Below are positions 14,091 to 29,040 of a DNA stretch of 64,000 nt, piece after piece; the stretch's first letter is position 1, and every line of letters starts with the position of its first letter. Under the pieces are notes generated by a model. The model saw only the letters and a list, made by a program, of their open reading frames with translations, had not been told where the DNA came from and made no database searches. The position numbers and the translations under genes were made by a program. Source of the stretch: Bombus terrestris (lineage: Eukaryota > Arthropoda > Insecta > Hymenoptera > Apidae); contig NW_025963617.1 of the NCBI RefSeq assembly GCF_910591885.1, positions 1 to 64,000 on the forward strand. Reading direction: 5' to 3'.

Positions 14091-17000
14091 TGGACACCGT
14101 TGGACATCGTTGGACACCGTGGGACAACGTGGGACAACGTGGGACAACGTGGGAAACCATGGAACAACGTGGGACAACGTGGGACAACGTGGGACAACGT
14201 GGGACAACGTGGGACACCGTTGGACATCGTTGGACACCGTGGGACAACGTGGGACAACGTGGGACACCGTTGGACACCGTTGGACATCGTTGGACATCGT
14301 TGGACAACGTGGGACAACGTGGGACAACGTAGGACACCGTTGAACACCGTTGGACATTGTTGGACATCGTTGGACATCGTGGGACACCGTTGGACATCGT
14401 TGGACATCGTTGGACACCGTTGGACATCGTTGGACACCGTGGGACAACGTGGGACACCGTGGGACAACGTGGGACACCGTTGGACACCGTTGGACATCGT
14501 TGGACATCGTTGGACATCGTGGGACACCGTTGGACATCGTTGGACACCGTTGGACATCGTTGGACACCGTGGGACAACGTGGGACAACGTGGGACAACGT
14601 GGGACAACGTGGGACACCGTTGGACATCGTTGGACATCGTCGGACACCGTTGGACATCGTTGGACATCGTTGGACAACGTGGGACAACGTGGGACAACGT
14701 GGGACAACGTGGGACACCGTTGGGCATCGTTGGACACCGTTGGACATCGTTGGACACCGTGGGACAACGTGGGACACCGTTGGACATCGTTGGACATCGT
14801 TGGACACCGTTGGACATCGTTGGACATCGTTGGACACCGTTGGACACCGTTGGACACCGTTGGACACCGTTGGACATCGGTGGACATCGTGGGACACCGT
14901 TGGACACCGTTGGACATCGTTGGACACCGTTGGACACCGTGGGACAACGTGGGACAACGTGGGACAACGTGGGACAACGTGGGACAACGTGGGACAACGT
15001 GGGACAACGTGGGACACCGTTGGACACCGTGGGACACCGTTGGACAACGTGGGACAACGTGGGACAACGTGGGACAACGTGGGACAACGTGGGACACCGT
15101 TGGACACCGTGGGACACCGTTGGACACCGTTGGACATCGTTGGACACCGTGGGACACCGTGGGACAACGTGGGACAACGTGGGAAACCATGGAACAACGT
15201 GGGACAACGTGGGACAACGTGGGACAACGTGGGACAACGTGGGACACCGTTGGACATCGTTGGACACCGTGGGACAACGTGGGACAACGTGGGACACCGT
15301 TGGACACCGTTGGACATCGTTGGACATCGTTGGACACCGTTGGACACCGTTGGACACCGTTGGACACCGTGGGACAACGTGGGACAACGTGGGACAACGT
15401 GGGACAACGTGGGACAACGTGGGACAACGTGGGACAACGTGGGACAACGTGGGACAACGTGGGACAACGTGGGACAACGAGGGACAACGTGGGACAACGT
15501 GGGACAACGTGGGACAACGTGGGACATCGTGGGACAACGTGGGACAACGTGGGACAACGTGGGACACCGTTGGACAACGTGGGACACCGTTGGACACCGT
15601 TGGACACCGTTGGACACCGTGGGACAACGTGGGACAACGTGGGACAACGTGGGACACCGTTGGACACCGTTGGACATCGTTGGACATCGTTGGACATCGT
15701 GGGACACCGTTGGACATCGTTGGACATCGTTGGGCACCGTTGGACATCGTTGGACATCGTTGGACATCGTTGGACACCGTTGGACACCGTTGGACACCGT
15801 TGGACACCGTTGGACATCGGTGGACATCGTGGGACACCGTTGGACACCGTTGGACATCGTTGGACACGGTTGGACACCGTGGGACAACGTGGGTCAACGT
15901 GGGACAACGTGGGACAACGTGGGACAACGTGGGACAACGTGGGACAACGTGGGACAACGTGGGACACCGTTGAACACCGTGGGACACCGTTGGACAACGT
16001 GGGACAACGTGGGACAACGTGGGACAACGTGGGACAACGTGGGACAACGTGGAACAACGTGGGACAACGTGGGACACCGTTGGGCATCGTTGGACACCGT
16101 TGGACATCGTTGGACACCGTGGGACAACGTGGGACACCGTTGGACATCGTTGGACATCGTTGGACACCGTTGGACATCGTTGGACATCGTTGGACATCGT
16201 TGGACAACGTGGGACACCGTTGGACACCGCTGGACATCGCTGGACACCGTGGGACAACGTGGGACAACGTGGGACAACGTGGGACAACGTGGAACAACGT
16301 GGGACAACGTGGGACACCGTTGGGCATCGTTGGACACCGTTGGACATCGTTGGACACCGTGGGACAACGTGGGACACCGTTGGACATCGTTGGACATCGT
16401 TGGACACCGTTGGACATCGTTGGACATCGTTGGACATCGTTGGACACCGTTGGACACCGTTGGACACCGTTGGACAAGTTTGGACATCGGTGGACATCGT
16501 GGGACACCGTTGGACACCGTTGGACATCGTTGGACACCGTTGGACACCGTGGGACAACGTATGACAACGTGGGACAACGTGGGACAACGTGGGACAACGT
16601 GGGACAACGTGGGACAACGTGGGACACCGTTGGACACCGTGGGACACCGTTGGACAACGTGGGACAACGTGGGACAACGTGGGACAACGTGGGACAACGT
16701 GGGACACCGTTGGACACAGTGGGACACCGTTGGACACCGTTGGACATCGTTGGACACCGTGGGACAACGTGGGACAACGTGGGACAACGTGGGAAACCAT
16801 GGAACAACGTGGGACAACGTGGGACAACGTGGGACAACGTGGGACAACGTGGGACAACGTTGGACACCGTTGGACACCGTGGGACAACGTGGGACAACGT
16901 GGGACACCGTTGGACACCGTTGGACATCGTTGGACATCGTTGGACACCGTTGGACACCGTTGGACACCGTTGGACACCGTGGGACAACGTGGGACAACGT

Positions 17001-18030
17001 GGGACAACGTGGGACAACGTGGGACAACGTGGGACAACGTGCGACAACGTGCGACAACGTGGGACAACGTGCGACAACGTGGGACAACGTGGGACAACGT
17101 GGGACAACGTGGGACAACGTGGGACAACGTGGGACAACGTGGGACAACGTGGGACAACGTGGGACAACGTGGGACACCGTTGGACAACGTGGGACACCGT
17201 TGGACATCGTTGGACACCGTGGGACAACGTGGGACAACGTGGGACAACGTGGGACACCGTTGGACACCGTTGGACATCGTTGGACATCGTTGGACATCGT
17301 GGGACACCGTTGGACATCGTTGGACATCGTTGGACATCGTTGGACACCGTGGGACAACGTGGGACAACGTGGGACAACGTGGGAAACCATGGAACAACGT
17401 GGGACAACGTGGGACAACGTGGGACACCGTGGGACAACGTGGGACAACGTGGGAAACCATGGAACAACGTGGGACAACGTGGGACAACGTGGGACAACGT
17501 GGGACAACGTGGGACACCGTTGGACATCGTTGGACAACGTGGGACAACGTGGGACAACGTGGGACAACGTGGGACAACGTGGGACAACGTGGGACACCGT
17601 TGGACACCGTGGGACAACGTGGGACAACGTGGGACAACGTGGGAAACCATGGAACAACGTGGGACAACGTGGGACAACGTGGGACAACGTGGGACAACGT
17701 GGGACAACGTGGGACAACGTGGGACAACGTGGGACACCGTTGGACACCGTGGGACACCGTTGGACACCGTTGGACATCGTTGCACACCGTGGGACAACGT
17801 GGGACAACGTGGGACAACGTGGGAAACCATGGAACAACGTGGGACAACGTGGGACAACGTGGGACAACGTGGGACAACGTGGGACACCGTTGGACATCGT
17901 TGGACACCGTGGGACAACGTGGGACAACGTGGGACACCGTTGGACACCGTTGGACATCGTTGGACACCGTTGGACACCGTGGGACAACGTGGGACAACGT
18001 GGGACAACGTGGGACAACGTGGGACAACGT
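14091..18030. repeat. ~3.9-kb higher-order repeat, copy b
   Basis: This copy has the marker series of copy a and matches copy c at a constant offset of 10,520 bp from 14,151 to 17,451. Examples are GGGACAACGA 15471 to 25991, TGGACACGGT 15861 to 26381, GGGTCAACGT 15891 to 26411, TGGACAAGTT 16471 to 26991, and three GCGACAACGT units 17041, 17051 and 17071 to 27561, 27571 and 27591. The offset then drops to 10,380 because copy c lacks 140 bp that include the CCATGG element at 17641. It carries the ordinary TGGACACCGT at 15341 where copies a and c have TGGATACCGT. Confidence 0.85.
14871..15200. repeat. Type example of the ~310-bp CGG-to-CCATGG module
   Basis: The module opens with TGGACATCGG and runs through F-like and C/D units, then an A-run, B-C-B units and a short A-run, to the CCATGG element at 15181. 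The same spacing occurs at 9311-9621, 10911-11221, 16481-16791, 25391-25701, 27001-27311, 36761-37071, 41030-41340, 44740-45050, 51490-51800 and 57560-57870. It is 320 bp at 42990-43310 and 300 bp at 46420-46720. It is the most widely shared sub-kilobase building block from 9 kb to 58 kb. Confidence 0.82.
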
Positions 18031-18660
18031 AGGACAACGTGGCACAACGTGGGACACCGTTGGACATCGTTGGACAACGTGGGACATCGTGGGACAACGT
18101 GGGACAACGTGGGACAACGTGGGACAACGTGGGACACCGTTGGACACCGTGGGACACCGTTGGACACCGTTGGACACCGTGGGACACCGTTGGACACCGT
18201 TGGACATCGTTGGACACCGTTGGACACCGTTGGACACCGGTGGACACCGTGGGACAACGTGGGACAACGTGGGACAACGTGGGACAACGTGGGACAACGT
18301 GGGACAACGTGGGACAACGTGGGACAACGTGGGACAACGTGGGACAACGTGGGACAACGTGGGACCACGTGGGACAACGTGGGACAACGTGGGACAACGT
18401 GGGACAACGTGGGACAACGTGGGACAACGTGGGACAACGTGGGACAACGTGGGACAACGTTGGGCATCGTTGGACACCGTGGGACAACGTGGGACAACGT
18501 GGGACAACGTGGGACAACGTGGGACAACGTGGGACAACGTGGGACAACGTGGGACAACGTGGGACAACGTGGGACAACGTGGGACAACGTGGGACAACGT
18601 GGGACAACGTGGGACACCGTTGGGCATCGTTGGACACCGTGGGACAACGTGGGACAACGT

Positions 18661-19920
18661 GGTACAACGTGGGACACCGTTGAACACCGTTGGACATTGT
18701 TGGACATCGTTGGACATCGTGGGACACCGTGGGACATCGTTGGACATCGTTGGACACCGTTGGACATCGTTGGACACCGTGGGACAACGTGGGACAACGT
18801 GGGACAACGTGGGACACCGTTGGACACCGTTGGACATCGTTGGACATCGTTGGACATCGTGGGACACCGTTGGACATCGTTGGACACCGTTGGACATCGT
18901 TGGACACCGTGGGACAACGTGGGACAACGTGGGACAACGTGGGACAACGTGGGACACCGTTGGACATCGTTGGACATCGTCGGACACCGTTGGACATCGT
19001 TGGACATCGTTGGACATCGTTGGACATCGTTGGACACCGTTGGACACCGTTGGACACCGTTGGACATCGTTGGACACCGTTGGACATCGTTGGACACCGT
19101 TGGACATCGTTGGACATCGTTGGACATCGTGGGACACCGTTGGACATCGTTGGACATCGTTGGACACCGTTGGACATCGTTGGACATCGTTGGACATCGT
19201 TGGACACCGTTGGACACCGTTGGACATCGTTGGACACCGTGGGACAACGTGGGACAACGTGGGACAACGTGGGAAACCATGGAACAACGTGGGACAACGT
19301 GGGACAACGTGGGACAACGTGGGACAACGTGGGACACCGTTGGACATCGTTGGACAACGTGGGACAACGTGGGACAACGTGGGACAACGTGGGACAACGT
19401 GGGACAACGTGGGACACCGTTGGACACCGTGGGACACCGTTGGACACCGTTGGACATCGTTGGACACCGTGGGACAACGTGGGACAACGTGGGACAACGT
19501 GGGACAACGTGGGACAACGTGGGACAACGTGGGACAACGTGGGACAACGTGGGACATCGTGGGACAACGTGGGACAACGTGGGACAACGTGGGACAACGT
19601 GGGACAACGTGGGACACCGTTGGACAACGTGGGACACCGTTGGACATCGTTGGACACCGTGGGACAACGTGGGACAACGTGGGACAACGTGGGACACCGT
19701 TGGACACCGTGGGACACCGTTGGACAACGTGGGACAACGTGGGACAACGTGGGACAACGTGGGACAACGTGGGACACCGTTGGACATCGTTGGACACCGT
19801 GGGACAACGTGGGACAACGTGGGACACCGTTGGACACCGTTGGACATCGTTGGACACCGTTGGACACCGTGGGACAACGTGGGACAACGTGGGACAACGT
19901 GGGACAACGTGGGACAACGT
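18661..19920. repeat. GGTACAACGT-headed cassette, copy 1
   Basis: The head GGTACAACGT is followed after 20 bp by TGAACACCGT (18681) and TGGACATTGT, after about 600 bp by a CCATGG element (19271), and at 1,240 bp from the TGA unit by AGGACAACGT (19921). The centre (about 18,990-19,220) is almost pure C and D units. Relatives have heads at 21981, 23141, 29041 and 35601. Confidence 0.8.
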
Positions 19921-20140
19921 AGGACAACGTGGGACAACGTGGGACACCGTTGGACATCGTTGGACAACGTGGGACATCGTGGGACAACGTGGGACAACGT
20001 GGGACAACGTGGGACAACGTGGGACACCGTTGGACAACGTGGGACAACGTGGGACAACGTGGGACAACGTGGGACAACGTGGGACAACGTGGGACAACGT
20101 GGGACAACGTGGGACAACGTGGGACAACGTGGGACACCGT

Positions 20141-21230
20141 TGGACATCGTTGGACACCGTGGGACAACGTGGGACAACGTGGGACAACGTGGGAAACCAT
20201 GGAACAACGTGGGACAACGTGGGACAACGTGGGACAACGTGGGACAACGTGGGACACCGTTGGACATCGTTGGACACCGTGGGACAACGTGGGACAACGT
20301 GGGACACCGTTGGACACCGTTGGACATCGTTGGACATCGTTGGACAACGTGGGACAACGTGGGACAACGTAGGACACCGTTGAACACCGTTGGACATTGT
20401 TGGACATCGTTGGACATCGTGGGACACCGTTGGACATCGTTGGACATCGTTGGACACCGTTGGACATCGTTGGACACCGTGGGACAACGTGGGACAACGT
20501 GGGACAACGTGGGACACCGTTGGACACCGTTGGACATCGTTGGACATCGTTGGACATCGTGGGACACCGTTGGACATCGTTGGACACCGTTGGACATCGT
20601 TGGACACCGTGGGACAACGTGGGACAACGTGGGACAACGTGGGACAACGTGGGACACCGTTGGACATCGTTGGACATCGTCGGACACCGTTGGACATCGT
20701 TGGACATCGTTGGACAACGTGGGACAACGTGGGACAACGTGGGACAACGTGGGACACCGTTGGGCATCGTTGGACACCGTTGGACATCGTTGGACACCGT
20801 GGGACAACGTGGGACACCGTTGGACATCGTTGGACATCGTTGGACACCGTTGGACATCGTTGGACATCGTTGGACACCGTTGGACACCGTTGGACACCGT
20901 TGGACACCGTTGGACATCGGTGGACATCGTGGGACACCGTTGGACACCGTTGGACATCGTTGGACACCGTTGGACACCGTGGGACAACGTGGGACAACGT
21001 GGGACAACGTGGGACAACGTGGGACAACGTGGGACAACGTGGGACAACGTGGGACACCGTTGGACACCGTGGGACACCGTTGGACAACGTGGGACAACGT
21101 GGGACAACGTGGGACAACGTGGGACAACGTGGGACACCGTTGGACACCGTGGGACACCGTTGGACACCGTTGGACATCGTTGGACACCGTGGGACAACGT
21201 GGGACAACGTGGGACAACGTGGGACAACGT
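20141..21230. repeat. Partial copy of the ~3.9-kb repeat
   Basis: Markers match copy b at offset 6,040: CCATGG 20191 (14151), AGGACACCGT 20371 (14331), TGAACACCGT 20381 (14341) and TGGACATCGG 20911 (14871). The match stops near 21,221, where the expected CCATGG element is replaced by plain A units. The array then passes into a different cassette. Confidence 0.72.
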
Positions 21231-21980
21231 GGGACAACGTGGGACACCGTTGGACACCGTGGGACACCGTTGGACACCGTGGGACACCGTTGGACAACGT
21301 GGGACAACGTGGGACAACGTGGGACAACGTGGGACAACGTGGGACACCGTTGGACACCGTGGGACACCGTGGGACACCGTTGGACATCGTTGGACAACGT
21401 GGGACATCGTGGGACAACGTGGGACAACGTGGGACAACGTGGGACAACGTGGGACACCGTTGGACACCGTGGGACACCGTTGGACACCGTTGGACACCGT
21501 GGGACACCGTTGGACACCGTTGGACATCGTTGGACACCGTTGGACACCGTTGGACACCGGTGGACACCGTGGGACAACGTGGGACAACGTGGGACAACGT
21601 GGGACAACGTGGGACAACGTGGGACAACGTGGGACAACGTGGGACAACGTGGGACAACGTGGGACAACGTGGGACAACGTGGGACCACGTGGGACAACGT
21701 GGGACAACGTGGGACAACGTGGGACACCGTGGGACAACGTGGGACAACGTGGGACAACGTGGGACAACGTGGGACACCGTTGGGCATCGTTGGACACCGT
21801 GGGACAACGTGGGACAACGTGGGACAACGTGGGACAACGTGGGACAACGTGGGACAACGTGGGACAACGTGGGACAACGTGGGACAACGTGGGACAACGT
21901 GGGACAACGTGGGACAACGTGGGACAACGTGGGACACCGTTGGGCATCGTTGGACACCGTGGGACAACGTGGGACAACGT

Positions 21981-22930
21981 GGTACAACGTGGGACACCGT
22001 TGAACACCGTTGGACATTGTTGGACATCGTTGGACATCGTGGGACACCGTTGGACATCGTTGGACATCGTTGGACACCGTTGGACATCGTTGGACACCGT
22101 GGGACAACGTGGGACAACGTGGGACAACGTGGGACACCGTTGGACACCGTTGGACATCGTTGGACATCGTTGGACATCGTGGGACACCGTTGGACATCGT
22201 TGGACACCGTTGGACATCGTTGGACACCGTGGGACAACGTGGGACAACGTGGGACAACGTGGGACAACGTGGGACACCGTTGGACATCGTTGGACATCGT
22301 CGGACACCGTTGGACATCGTTGGACATCGTTGGACATCGTTGGACATCGTTGGACACCGTTGGACACCGTTGGACACCGTTGGACATCGTTGGACACCGT
22401 TGGACATCGTTGGACACCGTTGGACATCGTTGGACATCGTTGGACATCGTGGGACACCGTTGGACATCGTTGGACATCGTTGGACACCGTTGGACATCGT
22501 TGGACATCGTTGGACATCGTTGGACACCGTTGGACACCGTTGGACATCGTTGGACACCGTGGGACAACGTGGGACAACGTGGGACAACGTGGGAAACCAT
22601 GGAACAACGTGGGACAACGTGGGACAACGTGGGACAACGTGGGACAACGTGGGACACCGTTGGACATCGTTGGACAACGTGGGACAACGTGGGACAACGT
22701 GGGACAACGTGGGACAACGTGGGACAACGTGGGACACCGTTGGACACCGTGGGACACCGTTGGACACCGTTGGACATCGTTGGACACCGTGGGACAACGT
22801 GGGACAACGTGGGACAACGTGGGACAACGTGGGACAACGTGGGACAACGTGGGACAACGTGGGACAACGTGGGACATCGTGGGACAACGTGGGACAACGT
22901 GGGACAACGTGGGACAACGTGGGACAACGT
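21981..22930. repeat. GGTACAACGT-headed cassette, copy 2 (truncated)
   Basis: The head at 21981 and TGAACACCGT at 22001 are followed by CCATGG at 22591, the same 590-bp spacing as in copies 1 and 3. It departs from them near 22,930, where TGGGCATCGT begins another A-run instead of the route to an AGG head. Copy 3 starts 1,160 bp further on. Confidence 0.75.
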
Positions 22931-23140
22931 GGGACACCGTTGGGCATCGTTGGACACCGTGGGACAACGTGGGACAACGTGGGACAACGTGGGACAACGT
23001 GGGACAACGTGGGACAACGTGGGACAACGTGGGACAACGTGGGACAACGTGGGACAACGTGGGACAACGTGGGACAACGTGGGACAACGTGGGACACCGT
23101 TGGGCATCGTTGGACACCGTGGGACAACGTGGGACAACGT

Positions 23141-24400
23141 GGTACAACGTGGGACACCGTTGAACACCGTTGGACATTGTTGGACATCGTTGGACATCGT
23201 GGGACACCGTTGGACATCGTTGGACATCGTTGGACACCGTTGGACATCGTTGGACACCGTGGGACAACGTGGGACAACGTGGGACAACGTGGGACACCGT
23301 TGGACACCGTTGGACATCGTTGGACATCGTTGGACATCGTGGGACACCGTTGGACATCGTTGGACACCGTTGGACATCGTTGGACACCGTGGGACAACGT
23401 GGGACAACGTGGGACAACGTGGGACAACGTGGGACACCGTTGGACATCGTTGGACATCGTCGGACACCGTTGGACATCGTTGGACATCGTTGGACATCGT
23501 TGGACATCGTTGGACACCGTTGGACACCGTTGGACACCGTTGGACATCGTTGGACACCGTTGGACATCGTTGGACACCGTTGGACATCGTTGGACATCGT
23601 TGGACATCGTGGGACACCGTTGGACATCGTTGGACATCGTTGGACACCGTTGGACATCGTTGGACATCGTTGGACATCGTTGGACACCGTTGGACACCGT
23701 TGGACATCGTTGGACACCGTGGGACAACGTGGGACAACGTGGGACAACGTGGGAAACCATGGAACAACGTGGGACAACGTGGGACAACGTGGGACAACGT
23801 GGGACAACGTGGGACACCGTTGGACATCGTTGGACAACGTGGGACAACGTGGGACAACGTGGGACAACGTGGGACAACGTGGGACAACGTGGGACACCGT
23901 TGGACACCGTGGGACACCGTTGGACACCGTTGGACATCGTTGGACACCGTGGGACAACGTGGGACAACGTGGGACAACGTGGGACAACGTGGGACAACGT
24001 GGGACAACGTGGGACAACGTGGGACAACGTGGGACATCGTGGGACAACGTGGGACAACGTGGGACAACGTGGGACAACGTGGGACAACGTGGGACACCGT
24101 TGGACAACGTGGGACACCGTTGGACATCGTTGGACACCGTGGGACAACGTGGGACAACGTGGGACAACGTGGGACTCCGTTGGACACCGTGGGACACCGT
24201 TGGACAACGTGGGACAACGTGGGACAACGTGGGACAACGTGGGACAACGTGGGACACCGTTGGACATCGTTGGACACCGTGGGACAACGTGGGACAACGT
24301 GGGACACCGTTGGACACCGTTGGACATCGTTGGACACCGTTGGACACCGTGGGACAACGTGGGACTACGTGGGACAACGTGGGACAACGTGGGACAACGT
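23141..24400. repeat. GGTACAACGT-headed cassette, copy 3
   Basis: Spacing is the same as in copy 1: TGAACACCGT 23161, CCATGG 23751, AGGACAACGT 24401 (1,240 bp after the TGA unit). It carries the private GGGACTCCGT at 24171. It also has GGGACTACGT at 24361, 40 bp before the AGG head, a pairing repeated at 30251, 34131 and 40140. Confidence 0.8.
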
Positions 24401-24620
24401 AGGACAACGTGGGACAACGTGGGACACCGTTGGACATCGTTGGACAACGTGGGACATCGTGGGACAACGTGGGACAACGTGGGACAACGTGGGACAACGT
24501 GGGACACCGTGGGACAACGTGGGACAACGTGGGACAACGTGGGACAACGTGGGACAACGTGGGACAACGTGGGACAACGTGGGACAACGTGGGACAACGT
24601 GGGACAACGTGGGACACCGT

Positions 24621-27600
24621 TGGACATCGTTGGACACCGTGGGACAACGTGGGACAACGTGGGACAACGTGGGAAACCATGGAACAACGTGGGACAACGT
24701 GGGACAACGTGGGACAACGTGGGACAACGTGGGACACCGTTGGACATCGTTGGACACCGTGGGACAACGTGGGACAACGTGGGACACCGTTGGACACCGT
24801 TGGACATCGTTGGACATCGTTGGACAACGTGGGACAACGTGGGACAACGTAGGACACCGTTGAACACCGTTGGACATTGTTGGACATCGTTGGACATCGT
24901 GGGACACCGTTGGACATCGTTGGACATCGTTGGACACCGTTGGACATCGTTGGACACCGTGGGACAACGTGGGACAACGTGGGACAACGTGGGACACCGT
25001 TGGACACCGTTGGACATCGTTGGACATCGTTGGACATCGTGGGACACCGTTGGACATCGTTGGACACCGTTGGACATCGTTGGACACCGTGGGACAACGT
25101 GGGACAACGTGGGACAACGTGGGACAACGTGGGACACCGTTGGACATCGTTGGACATCGTCGGACACCGTTGGACATCGTTGGACATCGTTGGACAACGT
25201 GGGACAACGTGGGACAACGTGGGACAACGTGGGACACCGTTGGGCATCGTTGGACACCGTTGGACATCGTTGGACACCGTGGGACAACGTGGGACACCGT
25301 TGGACATCGTTGGACATCGTTGGACACCGTTGGACATCGTTGGACATCGTTGGACACCGTTGGACACCGTTGGACACCGTTGGACACCGTTGGACATCGG
25401 TGGACATCGTGGGACACCGTTGGACACCGTTGGACATCGTTGGACACCGTTGGACACCGTGGGACAACGTGGGACAACGTGGGACAACGTGGGACAACGT
25501 GGGACAACGTGGGACAACGTGGGACAACGTGGGACACCGTTGGACACCGTGGGACACCGTTGGACAACGTGGGACAACGTGGGACAACGTGGGACAACGT
25601 GGGACAACGTGGGACACCGTTGGACACCGTGGGACACCGTTGGACACCGTTGGACATCGTTGGACACCGTGGGACAACGTGGGACAACGTGGGACAACGT
25701 GGGAAACCATGGAACAACGTGGGACAACGTGGGACAACGTGGGACAACGTGGGACAACGTGGGACACCGTTGGACATCGTTGGACACCGTGGGACAACGT
25801 GGGACAACGTGGGACACCGTTGGACACCGTTGGACATCGTTGGACATCGTTGGACACCGTTGGATACCGTTGGACACCGTTGGACACCGTGGGACAACGT
25901 GGGACAACGTGGGACAACGTGGGACAACGTGGGACAACGTGGGACAACGTGGGACAACGTGGGACAACGTGGGACAACGTGGGACAACGTGGGACAACGA
26001 GGGACAACGTGGGACAACGTGGGACAACGTGGGACAACGTGGGACATCGTGGGACAACGTGGGACAACGTGGGACAACGTGGGACACCGTTGGACAACGT
26101 GGGACACCGTTGGACACCGTTGGACACCGTTGGACACCGTGGGACAACGTGGGACAACGTGGGACAACGTGGGACACCGTTGGACACCGTTGGACATCGT
26201 TGGACATCGTTGGACATCGTGGGACACCGTTGGACATCGTTGGACATCGTTGGGCACCGTTGGACATCGTTGGACATCGTTGGACATCGTTGGACACCGT
26301 TGGACACCGTTGGACACCGTTGGACACCGTTGGACATCGGTGGACATCGTGGGACACCGTTGGACACCGTTGGACATCGTTGGACACGGTTGGACACCGT
26401 GGGACAACGTGGGTCAACGTGGGACAACGTGGGACAACGTGGGACAACGTGGGACAACGTGGGACAACGTGGGACAACGTGGGACACCGTTGAACACCGT
26501 GGGACACCGTTGGACAACGTGGGACAACGTGGGACAACGTGGGACAACGTGGGACAACGTGGGACAACGTGGAACAACGTGGGACAACGTGGGACACCGT
26601 TGGGCATCGTTGGACACCGTTGGACATCGTTGGACACCGTGGGACAACGTGGGACACCGTTGGACATCGTTGGACATCGTTGGACACCGTTGGACATCGT
26701 TGGACATCGTTGGACATCGTTGGACAACGTGGGACACCGTTGGACACCGCTGGACATCGCTGGACACCGTGGGACAACGTGGGACAACGTGGGACAACGT
26801 GGGACAACGTGGAACAACGTGGGACAACGTGGGACACCGTTGGGCATCGTTGGACACCGTTGGACATCGTTGGACACCGTGGGACAACGTGGGACACCGT
26901 TGGACATCGTTGGACATCGTTGGACACCGTTGGACATCGTTGGACATCGTTGGACATCGTTGGACACCGTTGGACACCGTTGGACACCGTTGGACAAGTT
27001 TGGACATCGGTGGACATCGTGGGACACCGTTGGACACCGTTGGACATCGTTGGACACCGTTGGACACCGTGGGACAACGTATGACAACGTGGGACAACGT
27101 GGGACAACGTGGGACAACGTGGGACAACGTGGGACAACGTGGGACACCGTTGGACACCGTGGGACACCGTTGGACAACGTGGGACAACGTGGGACAACGT
27201 GGGACAACGTGGGACAACGTGGGACACCGTTGGACACCGTGGGACACCGTTGGACACCGTTGGACATCGTTGGACACCGTGGGACAACGTGGGACAACGT
27301 GGGACAACGTGGGAAACCATGGAACAACGTGGGACAACGTGGGACAACGTGGGACAACGTGGGACAACGTGGGACACCGTTGGACATCGTTGGACACCGT
27401 GGGACAACGTGGGACAACGTGGGACACCGTTGGACACCGTTGGACATCGTTGGACATCGTTGGACACCGTTGGACACCGTTGGACACCGTTGGACACCGT
27501 GGGACAACGTGGGACAACGTGGGACAACGTGGGACAACGTGGGACAACGTGGGACAACGTGCGACAACGTGCGACAACGTGGGACAACGTGCGACAACGT

Positions 27601-28410
27601 GGGACAACGTGGGACAGCGTGGGACAACGTGGGACAACGTGGGACAACGTGGGACATCGTGGGACAACGTGGGACAACGTGGGACAACGTGGGAAACCGT
27701 TGGACAACGTGGGACACCGTTGGACATCGTTGGACACCGTGGGACAACGTGGGACAACGTGGGACAACGTGGGACACCGTTGGACACCGTTGGACATCGT
27801 TGGACATCGTTGGACATCGTGGGACACCGTTGGACATCGTTGGACATCGTTGGACATCGTGGGACACCGTGGGACAACGTGGGACAACGTGGGACAACGT
27901 GGGAAACCATGGAACAACGTGGGACAACGTGGGACAACGTGGGACACCGTGGGACAACGTGGGACAACGTGGGAAACCATGGAACAACGTGGGACAACGT
28001 GGGACAACGTGGGACAACGTGGGACAACGTGGGACACCGTTGGACATCGTTGGACAACGTGGGACAACGTGGGACAACGTGGGACAACGTGGGACAACGT
28101 GGGACAACGTGGGACACCGTTGGACACCGTGGGACACCGTTGGACACCGTTGGACATCGTTGCACACCGTGGGACAACGTGGGACAACGTGGGACAACGT
28201 GGGAAACCATGGAACAACGTGGGACAACGTGGGACAACGTGGGACAACGTGGGACAACGTGGGACACCGTTGGACATCGTTGGACACCGTGGGGCAACGT
28301 GGGACAACGTGGGACACCGTTGGACACCGTTGGACATCGTTGGACACCGTTGGACACCGTGGGACAACGTGGGACAACGTGGGACAACGTGGGACAACGT
28401 GGGACAACGT
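24621..28410. repeat. ~3.8-kb higher-order repeat, copy c
   Basis: This copy matches copy b unit for unit over long stretches at offset 10,520. It is 140 bp (14 units) shorter near 27,971-28,201. Differences from copy b that I can see include A at 24971 where b has B at 14451, A at 25671 where b has B at 15151, and TGGATACCGT at 25861, which copy a shares and copy b does not. Other private changes include GGGACAGCGT at 27611, GGGAAACCGT at 27691 and GGGGCAACGT at 28291. Confidence 0.85.
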
Positions 28411-29040
28411 AGGACAACGTGGGACAACGTGGGACACCGTTGGACATCGTTGGACAACGTGGGACATCGTGGGACAACGTGGGACAACGTGGGACAACGT
28501 GGGACAACGTGGGACACCGTTGGACACCGTGGGACACCGTTGGACACCGTTGGACACCGTGGGACACCGTTGGACACCGTTGGACATCGTTGGACACCGT
28601 TGGACACCGTTGGACACCGGTGGACACCGTGGGACAACGTGGGACAACGTGGGACAACGTGGGACAACGTGGGACAACGTGGGACAACGTGGGACAACGT
28701 GGGACAACGTGGGACAACGTGGGACAACGTGGGACAACGTGGGACCACGTGGGACAACGTGGGACAACGTGGGACAACGTGGGACAACGTGGGACAACGT
28801 GGGACAACGTGGGACAACGTGGGACAACGTGGGACACCGTTGGGCATCGTTGGACACCGTGGGACAACGTGGGACAACGTGGGACAACGTGGGACAACGT
28901 GGGACAACGTGGGACAACGTGGGACAACGTGGGACAACGTGGGACAACGTGGGACAACGTGGGACAACGTGGGACAACGTGGGACAACGTGGGACACCGT
29001 TGGGCATCGTTGGACACCGTGGGACAACGTGGGACAACGT

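Larger units (their letters stand above)
8401..28410. repeat. Domain II: ~3.9-kb higher-order repeats and shorter cassettes
   Basis: Here the CCATGG element becomes frequent, and TGAACACCGT followed by TGGACATTGT appears as a compound marker (from 8781). Three long, closely related repeats (8,531-12,490; 14,091-18,030; 24,621-28,410) are separated by partial copies. One is a 1,410-bp-offset duplication (12,491-13,620 against 13,901-15,030). Others are a 1.2-kb fragment near 20.1-21.2 kb and cassettes headed by GGTACAACGT at 18661, 21981 and 23141. Ends were set from AGG heads and marker series, so unit-level boundaries are approximate. Confidence 0.75.
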
